Assembly: GCA_040752855.1 (NCBI GenBank) | Contig: JBFMHP010000006.1 | Coordinates: 50,312-114,311, forward strand | From: JBFMHP01 sp040752855 | Lineage (GTDB): Bacteria > Pseudomonadota > Gammaproteobacteria > RBG-16-57-12 | Direction: 5' to 3' | Length of the DNA: 64,000 bases | Part shown: piece after piece, positions 35,949 through 45,462 of the stretch | Position numbering within the stretch: position 1 is the stretch's first letter | How the letters are laid out: each line of letters starts with the position of its first letter | Translations under genes and position numbers: made by a program | Notes under the pieces: model-generated | What the model was told of the DNA's origin: nothing | Database searches by the model: none | What the model saw: only the letters and a program-made list of their open reading frames with translations

Positions 35949-37106
35949 ATGAAATTCCGCCGCCGCATCCTGCTCATCGCCATCGTGATCATCAGTGTTC
36001 CGATCATCTGGTGGCTGTCCCGCCCCGTTCCCATCCCGGTGAAATTGCACACGGTGGAACAAGGCGCGGTGGAAGACACCGTGACCAACACGCGAACCGG
36101 CACCATCACCGCCTGCCGGCGCGCGCAGATCGTTCCCATCGTCAACGGCAGGGTGGAAAAGCTGCTCGTCGCGAAAGGCGCGCAGGTCAAGGCCGGTCAA
36201 CTGCTAATCGAGCTGTGGAACGCGGATATCAAGGCGCAGAGCGCGCTGACCGACAGCGAAATAAAGTCGGCGCGCGCCTTGGCCGAGGAATCCTGCCTGC
36301 GCGCCGAGCAGGCGCAACGCGATGCTGAGCGCATCAACCAACTCAAGCAACGCGGCTTGGTCTCCGAGGAAAGCCATGACCAAGCCATCAACACCGCGCG
36401 CGCGACGCAAGCCGCGTGCAACGCCGCACGTGCCTCGGTCGATGTCAGCGCGGGCAAACTCAAGGTGCTCGCCGCCGAACTGGAGCGCACACAGTTAAAA
36501 GCCCCGTTCGACGGTATCGTGGCCGACATTCACGCGGAGTTGGGCGAGGTGCTCGCGCCGGTGACCGCCTTGGGTGAATACTCCTCGGCCGTCGACATCA
36601 TCGAAGAAGGCTGTCTCTACGTCTCCACTCCGATCGATGAAATCGATGTGCCGGCGATCAAGCCCGGCCTCACCGCCTATGTCACGCTCGATGCCTTCCC
36701 CAAGCAGCGTTTCGCCGGCGTGGTGAGCCGCATCGCCCCGTATGTGCTGGACCTGGAAAAACAGGCGCGCACCGTGGAGGTGGAAGTGGAGTTGCGTGAT
36801 CCTGAAGTAGTAAAACAACTGCAACCCGGCTACAGCGCCGATGTGGAGATCGTGCTTGACCGTCGCGAAAACGTGTTGTGGGTTCCGACCTCCGCCATCC
36901 ACGCCGGCAACGTGGTGTGGGTCTACGACGAGGGACAAGGTGTCCTGCACAAGCGCACCGTCACCGCCGGGCTGAAGAATTGGCAGACGACGGAAGTCAC
37001 CGACGGGCTCAAGCTGGGCGAGCGCATCGTGCTGCCGACGGAAAAACGGGAGTTCACCGATGGCATGGCGGTGGTGCCGCAAGCACAGAACAATCAAACA
37101 CAATGA
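35949..37106 (+). CDS. MacA/HlyD-type periplasmic adaptor protein
   Basis: Membrane-fusion protein, 385 residues from ATG 35949: N-terminal anchor RRRILLIAIVIISVPIIWWL, barrel-sandwich hybrid (VPIVNGRVEKLLVAKGAQV), alpha-helical hairpin (about 90-170), and the returning TQLKAPFDGIVADIHAELGE. Links the ABC permeases to an outer-membrane channel. A TTG start at 35943 is possible. Overlaps the ATPase gene by 4 bases. Confidence 0.92.
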   Translation: MKFRRRILLIAIVIISVPIIWWLSRPVPIPVKLHTVEQGAVEDTVTNTRTGTITACRRAQIVPIVNGRVEKLLVAKGAQVKAGQLLIELWNADIKAQSALTDSEIKSARALAEESCLRAEQAQRDAERINQLKQRGLVSEESHDQAINTARATQAACNAARASVDVSAGKLKVLAAELERTQLKAPFDGIVADIHAELGEVLAPVTALGEYSSAVDIIEEGCLYVSTPIDEIDVPAIKPGLTAYVTLDAFPKQRFAGVVSRIAPYVLDLEKQARTVEVEVELRDPEVVKQLQPGYSADVEIVLDRRENVLWVPTSAIHAGNVVWVYDEGQGVLHKRTVTAGLKNWQTTEVTDGLKLGERIVLPTEKREFTDGMAVVPQAQNNQTQ

Positions 37107-37798
37107 CACCGATCATCGACATGCAGCATGTCAACCGCGTGTTCAGTGTCGGCACGCAGCAGGTGCACGCGCTGCGCGATATCAATCTCACGGTGGAGCC
37201 GGGCGCCTATATCTCGATCATGGGACCGTCCGGCTCCGGCAAATCCACCCTGCTCAACCTGATCGGCCTGCTCGATCGCCCGAGCGACGGCCGTTACCTG
37301 CTCGATGGCCGCGAAACCACCACGCTCGATGACGAAGAACAGGCCAGGATGCGCCGCGATGAATTGGGATTCGTCTTCCAGTTCTTTCACCTCGTGCCGC
37401 GTCTCACCGCCGTGGAGAACATCGAACTGCCGATGATGCTCAGCGGCGTCGCGCCGGAGGAACGGCGCCAGCGCGCCATGGAGAGCCTCGCCGACTACGG
37501 CATCGCCGATCGCGCCGATCACCGGCCGGATCAACTCTCCGGCGGGCAGCGCCAGCGCGTGGCTATCGCGCGGGCCACGGTAATGCGCCCGAAGATCATC
37601 CTGGCCGATGAGCCGACCGGCAATCTCGATCGAAGCAGCGGCGCGGAAGTCATTCACATCCTCGAACGGCTCAACCGCGACGGCATCACGCTGATCGTCG
37701 TCACGCACGATCCCGAGATCGGGCAGCGCGCGCGCGAGCAGATCCGCATCGTCGATGGCTCCATAGTCGAACATATACGGCGGGATCAGCGCCCATGA
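37103..37798 (+). CDS. MacB/LolD-type ABC transporter ATPase
   Basis: 231 residues starting at 37103 (ATGA overlap with the adaptor). Walker A GPSGSGKST (41-49), Q-loop FVFQFFHLVPRLTA, signature LSGGQRQRVAIARA, Walker B IILADEPTG, H-loop VVTHD. Pairs with two separate permease subunits rather than being fused as in E. coli MacB. Confidence 0.95.
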   Translation: MTPIIDMQHVNRVFSVGTQQVHALRDINLTVEPGAYISIMGPSGSGKSTLLNLIGLLDRPSDGRYLLDGRETTTLDDEEQARMRRDELGFVFQFFHLVPRLTAVENIELPMMLSGVAPEERRQRAMESLADYGIADRADHRPDQLSGGQRQRVAIARATVMRPKIILADEPTGNLDRSSGAEVIHILERLNRDGITLIVVTHDPEIGQRAREQIRIVDGSIVEHIRRDQRP

Positions 37799-39000
37799 TG
37801 TTCACCGATGCGATGCGCTTTACCTTCACCACCTTCCGCGCGCATCGCCTGCGGCTGGCCTTGATGCTGCTGGCCACCGCCATCGGCGTGGCGGCGGTGG
37901 TGATGCTGGCCGCGCTCGGCGACGGCGCGCGCCGTTATGTGATCGATCAGTTCTCCTCACTCGGCACGAATCTGGTCATCGTCTTCCCCGGCAAATCCGA
38001 GACCACCGGCCCGATGCCGCCGGTGGTGGGCGAGGCGCCGCGCGATCTGACCATCGATGACGCCCTCGCCCTGCTGCGTATTCCCGGCGTCGAGCGTATC
38101 GCGCCGATGAATATCGGGACCGCCCCGATCGCCTGGCAGCGCCGCGAACGCGAAACGGTGATCCTGGGCTCGAGCGGCGAGCTGCAACCCATTCAAGACA
38201 TGGAATTGGCCGAAGGCACCTTCCTGCCGCTCGGTGATGTCCGTACACCGATGCCGGTGTCGGTGATCGGCGCCACGGTGCGCAACGAATTGTTCGGCAA
38301 CCAACCGGCCATCGGCGAATGGATACGCATCGAGGACCGGCGCTTTCGCGTCATCGGCGTGATGCAGGCGCAAGGCACCTCGATGGGCTTCAACCGCGAC
38401 GACCTCGTGGTGATCCCCGTGCTCTCGGCCCAGCAGTTGTTCGACACGCCCTCGCTGTTTCGCATCCTGGTTCAAGCCAAAACCCGCGATTACATCCCGC
38501 AGGTGCAGCAAGGCGTGATCGAGACCATCAAGAGCCGCCACGATGGCGAGGAAGACGTGACCGTCATTACTCAGGACGCGGTGCTCGCCGCGTTCGACCG
38601 CATCCTCAACGCGCTCACTATGACCATTACGGGCATCGCCAGCATCAGCCTACTGGTGGCGGGCGTGCTGATCATGAACGTGATGCTGGTCTCGGTGAGC
38701 CAGCGCCGTGCCGAGATCGGCCTGCTCAAGGCGATCGGCGCATCGGCGCGGCAGATCCGTTGGTTGTTTCTCGCCGAGGCCGCGGTGCTCTCGCTGTGTG
38801 GCGGACTGATCGGCCTCGCGCTCGGCAACACCGTCGCTTGGCTGGTGCAGTGGTGGTATCCGGCGCTGGCGCTTAGCGCGCCGCTGTGGGCGATCATCGC
38901 CGCGCTGGTCGTCTGCCTGGTCAGCGGCATATTGTTCGGCGTGCTGCCGGCCAAGCGCGCGGCCGCCCTCGATCCGGTGCGCGCGCTGGCGCGGAGGTGA
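37795..39000 (+). CDS. MacB-like ABC permease 1 (FtsX fold)
   Basis: 401 residues: N-terminal TM, large periplasmic MacB_PCD domain, three C-terminal TMs with QRRAEIGLLKAIGASARQI (FtsX domain). Substrate unknown. Start overlaps the ATPase stop by 4 bases. Confidence 0.93.
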   Translation: MMFTDAMRFTFTTFRAHRLRLALMLLATAIGVAAVVMLAALGDGARRYVIDQFSSLGTNLVIVFPGKSETTGPMPPVVGEAPRDLTIDDALALLRIPGVERIAPMNIGTAPIAWQRRERETVILGSSGELQPIQDMELAEGTFLPLGDVRTPMPVSVIGATVRNELFGNQPAIGEWIRIEDRRFRVIGVMQAQGTSMGFNRDDLVVIPVLSAQQLFDTPSLFRILVQAKTRDYIPQVQQGVIETIKSRHDGEEDVTVITQDAVLAAFDRILNALTMTITGIASISLLVAGVLIMNVMLVSVSQRRAEIGLLKAIGASARQIRWLFLAEAAVLSLCGGLIGLALGNTVAWLVQWWYPALALSAPLWAIIAALVVCLVSGILFGVLPAKRAAALDPVRALARR

Positions 39001-39004
39001 CGCC

Positions 39005-40204
39005 ATGGAAATGAGCGATCTGTTGCGTCTGGCCTTCGGCAGTGTGTTCAGTTATCGCTTCCGCTCGATGCTCACCGCGCTCGGCATCGCCATCGGCATC
39101 GCCGCCGTAGTGCTGCTGACCTCGATCGGTGAAGGCATCCATCGCTTCGTGCTCGCCGAGTTCTCCCAATTCGGCACCCACATCCTCGCCATCAGCCCCG
39201 GCAAGACCATGACCCACGGCGCCTCCCCCGGCATGTTCGGCACCACCCGTCCGCTCACCATCGACGACGCCGAGGCCTTGCGCCGCGTGCCGCAAATCCT
39301 GGCCTCCGTCCCCGTAGTGCAAGGCACCGCCAAGATCAAAAGCGGCAACGCCTCACGCGATACCACGGTACTTGGTGTCGGCGCCGACACGCTCAAGGTG
39401 TGGAGTCTCAAGGTCGAGCTCGGCGAATTCCTGCCGCAGGAAGACCCGCGCAGCGCGCGCGCCTTTGTCGTCTTGGGCCACAAGGTGTGGCAAGAACTCT
39501 TCGCCGGCGCCAATCCGGTTGGCGCGCGCGTGCAGGTCGGCGATGAACGCTACCGGGTCATCGGCGTCATGGAATCCAAGGGCCAGATCCTCGGCTTCGA
39601 CATGGACGACGCGGTCTACATCCCGACCTCGAAGGCGCAATCCATGTTCAATCGCGAAAGCGTGATGGAAATCGATTTGCTCTATGCACCGCAAGCCAAT
39701 GTGCAGGATGTGATCGCCGCAGTCAGCGAATTGCTCATCCAGCGCCACAACCGCGATGACTTCACCATCATCACGCAAGAAGAAATGCTCGACGTACTTT
39801 CATCGGTGCTGGACACCATCACCTTCGCGGTCGCGGCAATCGGCGGCATCTCATTGCTGGTCGGCGGCATCGGCGTGTTGACCATCATGACCATCGCCGT
39901 CAACGAGCGCACCTCCGAGGTTGGACTGCTGCGCGCGCTCGGCGCGCGGCGCTCGCAGATCCTCTGGCTGTTTCTCACCGAGGCCATCGTGCTCGCTCTG
40001 GTCGGCGGCGTGGCGGGCTTGTGTTTCGGCATCGGCGGAGCGCTGCTGCTCGATGTCTTGATACCGGCATTGCCGGTAAATATCGCCTGGGGCTACGTGC
40101 TCGCCTCCGTGCTGCTCTCCGGCGCCATCGGCATGATCGCCGGCGTGGTGCCCGCGCAGCGCGCCGCGCGCTTGGATCCGGTGGAAGCCCTGCGGACAGA
40201 ATAA
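39005..40204 (+). CDS. MacB-like ABC permease 2 (FtsX fold)
   Basis: 399 residues, same architecture as permease 1 (TM, periplasmic domain, NERTSEVGLLRALGARRSQI, three TMs). The two paralogues presumably form a heterodimer. 4 bases after the first permease. Final gene of the operon. Confidence 0.93.
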   Translation: MEMSDLLRLAFGSVFSYRFRSMLTALGIAIGIAAVVLLTSIGEGIHRFVLAEFSQFGTHILAISPGKTMTHGASPGMFGTTRPLTIDDAEALRRVPQILASVPVVQGTAKIKSGNASRDTTVLGVGADTLKVWSLKVELGEFLPQEDPRSARAFVVLGHKVWQELFAGANPVGARVQVGDERYRVIGVMESKGQILGFDMDDAVYIPTSKAQSMFNRESVMEIDLLYAPQANVQDVIAAVSELLIQRHNRDDFTIITQEEMLDVLSSVLDTITFAVAAIGGISLLVGGIGVLTIMTIAVNERTSEVGLLRALGARRSQILWLFLTEAIVLALVGGVAGLCFGIGGALLLDVLIPALPVNIAWGYVLASVLLSGAIGMIAGVVPAQRAARLDPVEALRTE

Positions 40205-40206
40205 AT

Positions 40207-40222
40207 TTAGAGAAAACTCTAA
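40207..40222. repeat. Small palindrome
   Basis: TTAGAG-AAAA-CTCTAA directly after the second permease stop. Weak terminator or operator; no T-run. Confidence 0.4.
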
Positions 40223-40322
40223 GTCATTGGTTAAGAGACGATAAATTGCTGCGTCGGTCGCGACATCTTGTTAGGATAGTCGGCACCACAAAACGGAAGC
40301 ATTTCTGAAAGGAGCCCAAGGG

Positions 40323-43300
40323 ATGAAATTTGAACTCAAGCGGATTGATGAGATCGGGATCGATGAGTTGGCCCGTATCGCCACCCCGGCCTGGGCATTG
40401 AACAAACTCGCTCAAACACAGAACACGCCGGCCCAGCGGATCGACGGCCTCCACAATATTCGCCTGCCAAAAGACGCACTACACAAGCAAGTGCAGAACG
40501 GAGACCTAGTGCTGGTAAGCGATTCCGCCGCTCCGGTGCCCGCCCCTGGGTTTGTCCGCGCAGGCGCCGACGGTCCCTGGAACCTCGCCACCACCGTGCA
40601 CGGACCGGCTCGTACCACCTGGCAGCAGCGCCTGCACAAACTCCACGCCACCGCGCGCGTCAATCGCCCCCCGACCACCGGCGGGGCGGGCGGCAGCGTT
40701 GCCATGCTGGGTGCTGCGCCCGCCACCCCGCGCCCGGCGACGCTCGGCCCACATGAAGCAGGCTCCGCCACACCGACGCCCGCCCACAACGCCACCACCT
40801 CCACGCCCTCCATCGACGGCCCACCGGAAGAAAAATGCACCACCGAAGGCGAACCGATCAGCATGACCAGCGGCGAGGAGCTTTTGTCGCTGGACGATGC
40901 AGCGCTGCCCGGCCCGGTGCCGTTTGTCTGGCGCCGCACCTATCGCACGAGCCACAGCCGCGACATGGGGCTGGGCCACGGCTGGGTACATCCCGGGGCG
41001 TCAACGCTGACCGTCCTCGATGCAACCATCGAGCTGATCGCCGACGACGGACGGCGCATCGTCTTCGCCCGCCCGGCGCTGGGGCACAAGAGCCGGCACC
41101 TGCACGAAGGCATGACGCTGGAGTATGTGTCGCCGGAGCGCCTGGTGTTGTCCCAACCCGGCCAGCCCACCAAGATCTTCACGCGCCACAGCGAGAACGG
41201 CTTTCGCCTCACGCAATGGCGGCATGCCGCTTACGCCTCGGAGTCCAACGGCTTCGCGCTCAACTTTCATTACGGCTCGCACGACCAGCTGGAGCGCGTG
41301 CACGGCAATTGGGGCAAGGGGCTGTATTTCGAGCGCGAAACGGACGGCCGCATCCGCGCCGTGTATCAACTCAATCACGCCGGCGAAAAACTTCATCCCG
41401 CCGTGGCGCGCTATGACTACGATGACGCCGGTGACCTGATCGCCCACCGCAACGCCGCCGGCCATGGCGAGCGCTACCGCTACGAAAATCACATCCTCGT
41501 ACGGCGCACCCTCGCCTCCGGATACAACTTCTATTTCGAGTGGGATCAACACACCAACGCGGCCAAATGCCTGCGTCAATGGGGCGATCACGGCAATTAC
41601 GCTTACACCTTCGAGTGGGACGCGCCGCAGGGCCGCAGCGCGGCGACCAACAGCCGCGGACACACGACGCGCTACCGATACAACGCCTTCGGCCTGATCA
41701 CCGAAAAGATCGATCCCGAAGGACATATCCACCGGACACACTACAACGACGCCGGCCAAGCGATCACTCACATCGACCCGCTCGGCCACAAGACCGAGTT
41801 TTTGTACGACGACAAACAGCGCCTGCGATGCGTCATCGACGCCCTCGGCCAGCGCCAACGCCACGGTTATCTCGAGGATCAGCTGGTCTATGTCACCGAC
41901 GCGGCCGGCAATACCTGGGAGCGCCGCTACAACGAACGCGGCTTGCTCGCAGCGCTCACGAGTCCCACGGGCAGCCTCACGCGCTACGAGTACACCCCCA
42001 CTGGCCTGCTCAGCCAAATCACCGACCCGGCGGGTCGCGCCACCCGGTTCCAATGGAACGAGCGCGCCGAATTGGCGGCTCAAACCGATCCCCTCGGCAA
42101 CACCCTGCACTATCACTACGATGACTGGGGCCGCGTGATACGGGTAGTCGCGCAAGCCGCCGGCCAAGCGCTGAGCCACGCCGAACGCACGGCGACCCAC
42201 TACGAATACACCGCCGTGGGCCTCATCGCAAAGATCACGCACGCCGCGGGACAAACCTCGCGTTTTGCCTACAACGAAAACGGCCAGCTCACCCAGTACA
42301 CCGACCCACACGGCCGCACCACCACCTATCGTTACGACGACGGCCTGAGCCAGCCGACCGCGCGCATCGACCCCGCCGGCCATCGGATTAGCTATGAGTA
42401 CGACACCGAACGCAACCTCATCGCGCTGATCAATGAAAACGGCGACCGGCATCAATTTGTCTACGACGCCAATGAACGCCTAATCCAGGAAATCGGCTTC
42501 GACGGCCGCCTCCAGCAATACCACTACAACCCCGCCGGCCATCTGACCCAACATCTCGACAGCGGCGAAGTCATTCACGAATTCGAGCGTGACGCGCTGG
42601 GACGGCTGCTCACCAAGACCAGCCGCAGCGTCCGCGGTGAGGAGGCGGAACGATCACGCTACCGCTACGACGCCCTGGGCCGGCTGATCGAAACCTACAA
42701 CGAACACCAATATCTCCAGTTCGCCTACGATCCGCTCGGCAACCTCGTGCACGAGATCCACTGCGATCTGAACGAGCAACGCGAGCGCGTGCTCGCCACC
42801 GAACAACGCATCGCACACCAGTACAACGCCCTCGGCCAGCGCATCCAGACCGTCCTCCCCGATGGCCAGCGCATCGACTACACCTTCGATGCCAGCCTCG
42901 GCTTCGCATCGGTCAGCCTCAACGATCACCGCATCGCCGCCGTCACCCGCGATACCTTGGGCCGGGAACGCAGCCGCACGCAAGGGGCGCTGTCCACCCA
43001 CAGCGAATACGACCCGCAAGGCCGCCTCAGCCGCCAGCGCGCGATCCACCGCGACACCCAACACCGCCCGATCGCCCGCGACTACGGCTACGATCCCCAC
43101 GGCAACATCAACTACTTCAAGGATGGCCACGAGGAAATCCGCTACGTCTACGACACCTTGAACCGCCTGACGCACGCCGCCACCGCAGCCGCCGAATTCT
43201 TCGCCTTCGACCCGGCGGGCAACCTGCTGTCGATCACCGACGACCTCCCCGCCGCTCCTGGTCTGGTCAAAGGCAACCGCCTGCTACTGCAAGGCGACAA

Positions 43301-44513
43301 AAAATTCGAATACGACGCGCGCGGCAACCTCGTGCGCGAAACCCGCGGCCAGGGCGGCGCGTTGGAGCAGCGCTACAGCTACACCCTGTCGAACCAGCTC
43401 GCCCAGGTCACCAGCACACAGCGCGACCACAACATCTCCTTCAAGTACGACCCGCTCGGCCGGCGCATCGAAAAACGCGACGCCTTCGGCAGCACCTGCT
43501 ACCTCTGGACCGACAATCTCCTCGCCCAGGAAACCCGCAACCAGATCCGCAAGACCTACCTCTACGAACCCGCTAGCTTCCGCCCCCTGGCGCAGATCGA
43601 AAACGGCACCGTCTACCACTACCACCTCGACCACCTCGGCACCCCGCGCGAACTCACCAATGAGACCGGCAAAATCGTCTGGAAGGCCCGCTACAAAACC
43701 TACGGCAGCCTCGCGCTCAAGGAAGTCGAGGAAGTGGAAAACAACCTACGCTTCCAAGGCCAGTACTTTGACGAGGAAACCGGGCTACACTACAACCGAC
43801 ATCGGTACTACAATCCAAACACCGGGCAGTTCATCCACCAAGACCCCATTGGCCTACTGGGGGGATTTAACACCTATCAATATGCGCCGAATCCCACTGG
43901 GTGGATTGATCCGTTGGGGTTGAGCTGTAAAGAACAAGGATATAAAACTACTCCATTAAAGGCTGATTACATTGGCGAGAATGATCCAAGCAATTTATGC
44001 AGATGGAATGCACCAAACACTGTAAAGTACTTATCTGAGACGGAGAAATTACAATACGAACTTGAAGTGCACGATGGGCTTCTTGTCAACAAATCAACGG
44101 GGATACCGTTCGACTCTTTTGAATCAGATACTTTTTGGGGTGGTGCGATATTTATAATGGATGCGCAAGGCCGTATTTTTGCTTCTAATTATCAAAAGCC
44201 AGAGTTTTTCCATCACTCAAGTTTATCATCAGGCAACCCTGTTGCATCGGCCGGTACACTTCAGGTAGCTCATGGACGCTTATTAGAAGTCAGCAATCAA
44301 AGTGGTCACTATGCTCCATCTCAAACCTTAAACAATCAGCTATTTGCAGAACTTGAAAATCGTGGCATGGCGATGGATGCTCTAGATAAAGTTGAGCGGA
44401 GTGGCTGGAAAGACGATGGCTCTCCGTTGGTTTCAAAGCCTCATAAGAAATTCCGAGATGCCGAAAATTGGTCTCCAGGAGAAGATATTCCGGATGATTG
44501 GGCAGAATTCTAA
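40323..44513 (+). CDS. RHS-repeat polymorphic toxin
   Basis: 1396 residues. N-terminal 160 residues with a Pro/Ala/Thr-rich linker; DUF6531-like entry PISMTSGEELLSLDDAALPG; about 25 YD/RHS repeats (YDxxGRL, YxYDxxGNL) to residue about 1150; and the RHS cap DPIGLLGGFNTYQYAPNP. After WIDPLGLS the sequence changes to a low-GC tip of about 195 residues (1201-1396), the variable toxin domain released by the RHS shell. Tip motifs include IFIMDAQGRIFAS, FFHHSSLSSGNPVASAGTLQ and SNQSGHYAPS. I recall similar HHSS/SGHY modules in other bacterial proteins but know no activity. AAAGGAG upstream of the ATG. Confidence 0.9.
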   Translation: MKFELKRIDEIGIDELARIATPAWALNKLAQTQNTPAQRIDGLHNIRLPKDALHKQVQNGDLVLVSDSAAPVPAPGFVRAGADGPWNLATTVHGPARTTWQQRLHKLHATARVNRPPTTGGAGGSVAMLGAAPATPRPATLGPHEAGSATPTPAHNATTSTPSIDGPPEEKCTTEGEPISMTSGEELLSLDDAALPGPVPFVWRRTYRTSHSRDMGLGHGWVHPGASTLTVLDATIELIADDGRRIVFARPALGHKSRHLHEGMTLEYVSPERLVLSQPGQPTKIFTRHSENGFRLTQWRHAAYASESNGFALNFHYGSHDQLERVHGNWGKGLYFERETDGRIRAVYQLNHAGEKLHPAVARYDYDDAGDLIAHRNAAGHGERYRYENHILVRRTLASGYNFYFEWDQHTNAAKCLRQWGDHGNYAYTFEWDAPQGRSAATNSRGHTTRYRYNAFGLITEKIDPEGHIHRTHYNDAGQAITHIDPLGHKTEFLYDDKQRLRCVIDALGQRQRHGYLEDQLVYVTDAAGNTWERRYNERGLLAALTSPTGSLTRYEYTPTGLLSQITDPAGRATRFQWNERAELAAQTDPLGNTLHYHYDDWGRVIRVVAQAAGQALSHAERTATHYEYTAVGLIAKITHAAGQTSRFAYNENGQLTQYTDPHGRTTTYRYDDGLSQPTARIDPAGHRISYEYDTERNLIALINENGDRHQFVYDANERLIQEIGFDGRLQQYHYNPAGHLTQHLDSGEVIHEFERDALGRLLTKTSRSVRGEEAERSRYRYDALGRLIETYNEHQYLQFAYDPLGNLVHEIHCDLNEQRERVLATEQRIAHQYNALGQRIQTVLPDGQRIDYTFDASLGFASVSLNDHRIAAVTRDTLGRERSRTQGALSTHSEYDPQGRLSRQRAIHRDTQHRPIARDYGYDPHGNINYFKDGHEEIRYVYDTLNRLTHAATAAAEFFAFDPAGNLLSITDDLPAAPGLVKGNRLLLQGDKKFEYDARGNLVRETRGQGGALEQRYSYTLSNQLAQVTSTQRDHNISFKYDPLGRRIEKRDAFGSTCYLWTDNLLAQETRNQIRKTYLYEPASFRPLAQIENGTVYHYHLDHLGTPRELTNETGKIVWKARYKTYGSLALKEVEEVENNLRFQGQYFDEETGLHYNRHRYYNPNTGQFIHQDPIGLLGGFNTYQYAPNPTGWIDPLGLSCKEQGYKTTPLKADYIGENDPSNLCRWNAPNTVKYLSETEKLQYELEVHDGLLVNKSTGIPFDSFESDTFWGGAIFIMDAQGRIFASNYQKPEFFHHSSLSSGNPVASAGTLQVAHGRLLEVSNQSGHYAPSQTLNNQLFAELENRGMAMDALDKVERSGWKDDGSPLVSKPHKKFRDAENWSPGEDIPDDWAEF

Positions 44514-44515
44514 TT

Positions 44516-44803
44516 ATGGTTGATATTGAAAAACGCTATCCTGAAGGACTCAGAGCTGTCTTATATTTTCTTCATTACATGCCTGATGTTTATAATGAAG
44601 AAAAGTACGAAGCGCTGTCTGAACTATTGAAAAAGAATTACTCAAGCGGGGAAATAGAAAGATATCGGTCAGCTGTGGAATGGGCGCTAAGTAATCTAGA
44701 CGCTAACTTTAAAGAAATTGATCCTGGTTTGCATCAAAGTGATGTCGAAATCATATTCTTTTTAAAAAGATTTAAGTTCTTATGCGAAGAAAAGTTGGCG
44801 TAA
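44516..44803 (+). CDS. Candidate immunity protein for RHS tip
   Basis: 95 residues, all-alpha, no signal peptide. Starts 3 bases after the RHS stop at ATG 44516. Low GC like the tip. Position, size, AT content and no other family match fit an immunity gene. Contains MPDVYNEEKYEALSELLKKN and a Cys near the end. No family recognised. Confidence 0.7.
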   Translation: MVDIEKRYPEGLRAVLYFLHYMPDVYNEEKYEALSELLKKNYSSGEIERYRSAVEWALSNLDANFKEIDPGLHQSDVEIIFFLKRFKFLCEEKLA

Positions 44804-44837
44804 GGAGAATAATGGGGTCACGCTGAACCTCCCCCAA

Positions 44838-45090
44838 CTCGTAGCGTGCAACAAGCGAAGCGCATTACACCGAATGCAATTTCCGACGAAGCCGCCAGCC
44901 AAGCGCTAAGCCACGCCAAACGCACGGCGACCCATTACAAATACACCGCCGCGGGCCTGATCGCCAAGATCACCCACACCGCAGGACACACCTCGCGTTT
45001 TGCCTACAACGAAACCGGGCAGCTCATCCAGCTCGTAGGGTGCAATAAGCGAAGCGCATTGCACCGAATGTAATTTCCAACGAACCCGCC
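44838..45090 (+). repeat. 59-bp direct repeats flanking RHS fragment
   Basis: Copies 44838-44896 and 45032-45090 differ at six positions. Each carries GTAGGGTGCAAT/ATTGCACC-type palindrome around AAGCGAAGCGC, a common REP-like element. The second copy interrupts the RHS fragment. Confidence 0.8.
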
Positions 45091-45226
45091 ACACAGACAC
45101 ACAATGCTACACCATCACCCCTCGTTACGACGAAGGCCTGCGTCAACCGACCACGCGCATAGACACCACCAGTCAGCGCTTCATTACGAGATCGAAATGG
45201 TCCACGCCATCGGCGGGGAATAATTA
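44885..45226 (+). pseudogene. RHS core remnant
   Basis: Bases 44885-45031 encode QALSHAKRTATHYKYTAAGL and match the intact gene at about 42148-42295 (QALSHAERTATHYEYTAVGL). After the repeat insertion the match resumes at about 45115-45190 (RYDEGLRQPTTRID versus RYDDGLSQPTARID). Displaced debris of an older RHS copy. Confidence 0.8.
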
Positions 45227-45462
45227 TGCCGTGTATCATGTGCACTTGGCGCTCTACCAGAGCCGGAGTTCACCCACAGATTTTGCTGACGAACCACATT
45301 AGTTATCACACGCGTCAAGTTATTACATCAACAGACAATGCCCAAACCACCATCGTTAGAGCAGAAAACTATGCAAAGGGTAAAGTTCCGGCTCATGAAA
45401 CAATTGTGCCGATACCAGACGCTGATGCAGCCTTTCAATATCAAAAAAGATTACCGTGCTGA
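45226..45462 (+). pseudogene. Orphan RHS-tip-like ORF remnant
   Basis: 78 codons. The C-terminal half, RAENYAKGKVPAHETIVPIP, reads as real coding sequence; the N-terminal part may be out of frame since the alternative frame NNYAVYHVHLALYQSRSS also looks coding. Probably the decayed tip of the displaced RHS gene. Weak support. Confidence 0.4.

Noticed and set aside
36878..37102. Extended N-terminus of the ABC ATPase
   Set aside because: The upstream in-frame part lies inside the adaptor gene, is Arg/His-rich and unlike ATPases; start at 37103 overlaps the adaptor stop as ATGA.
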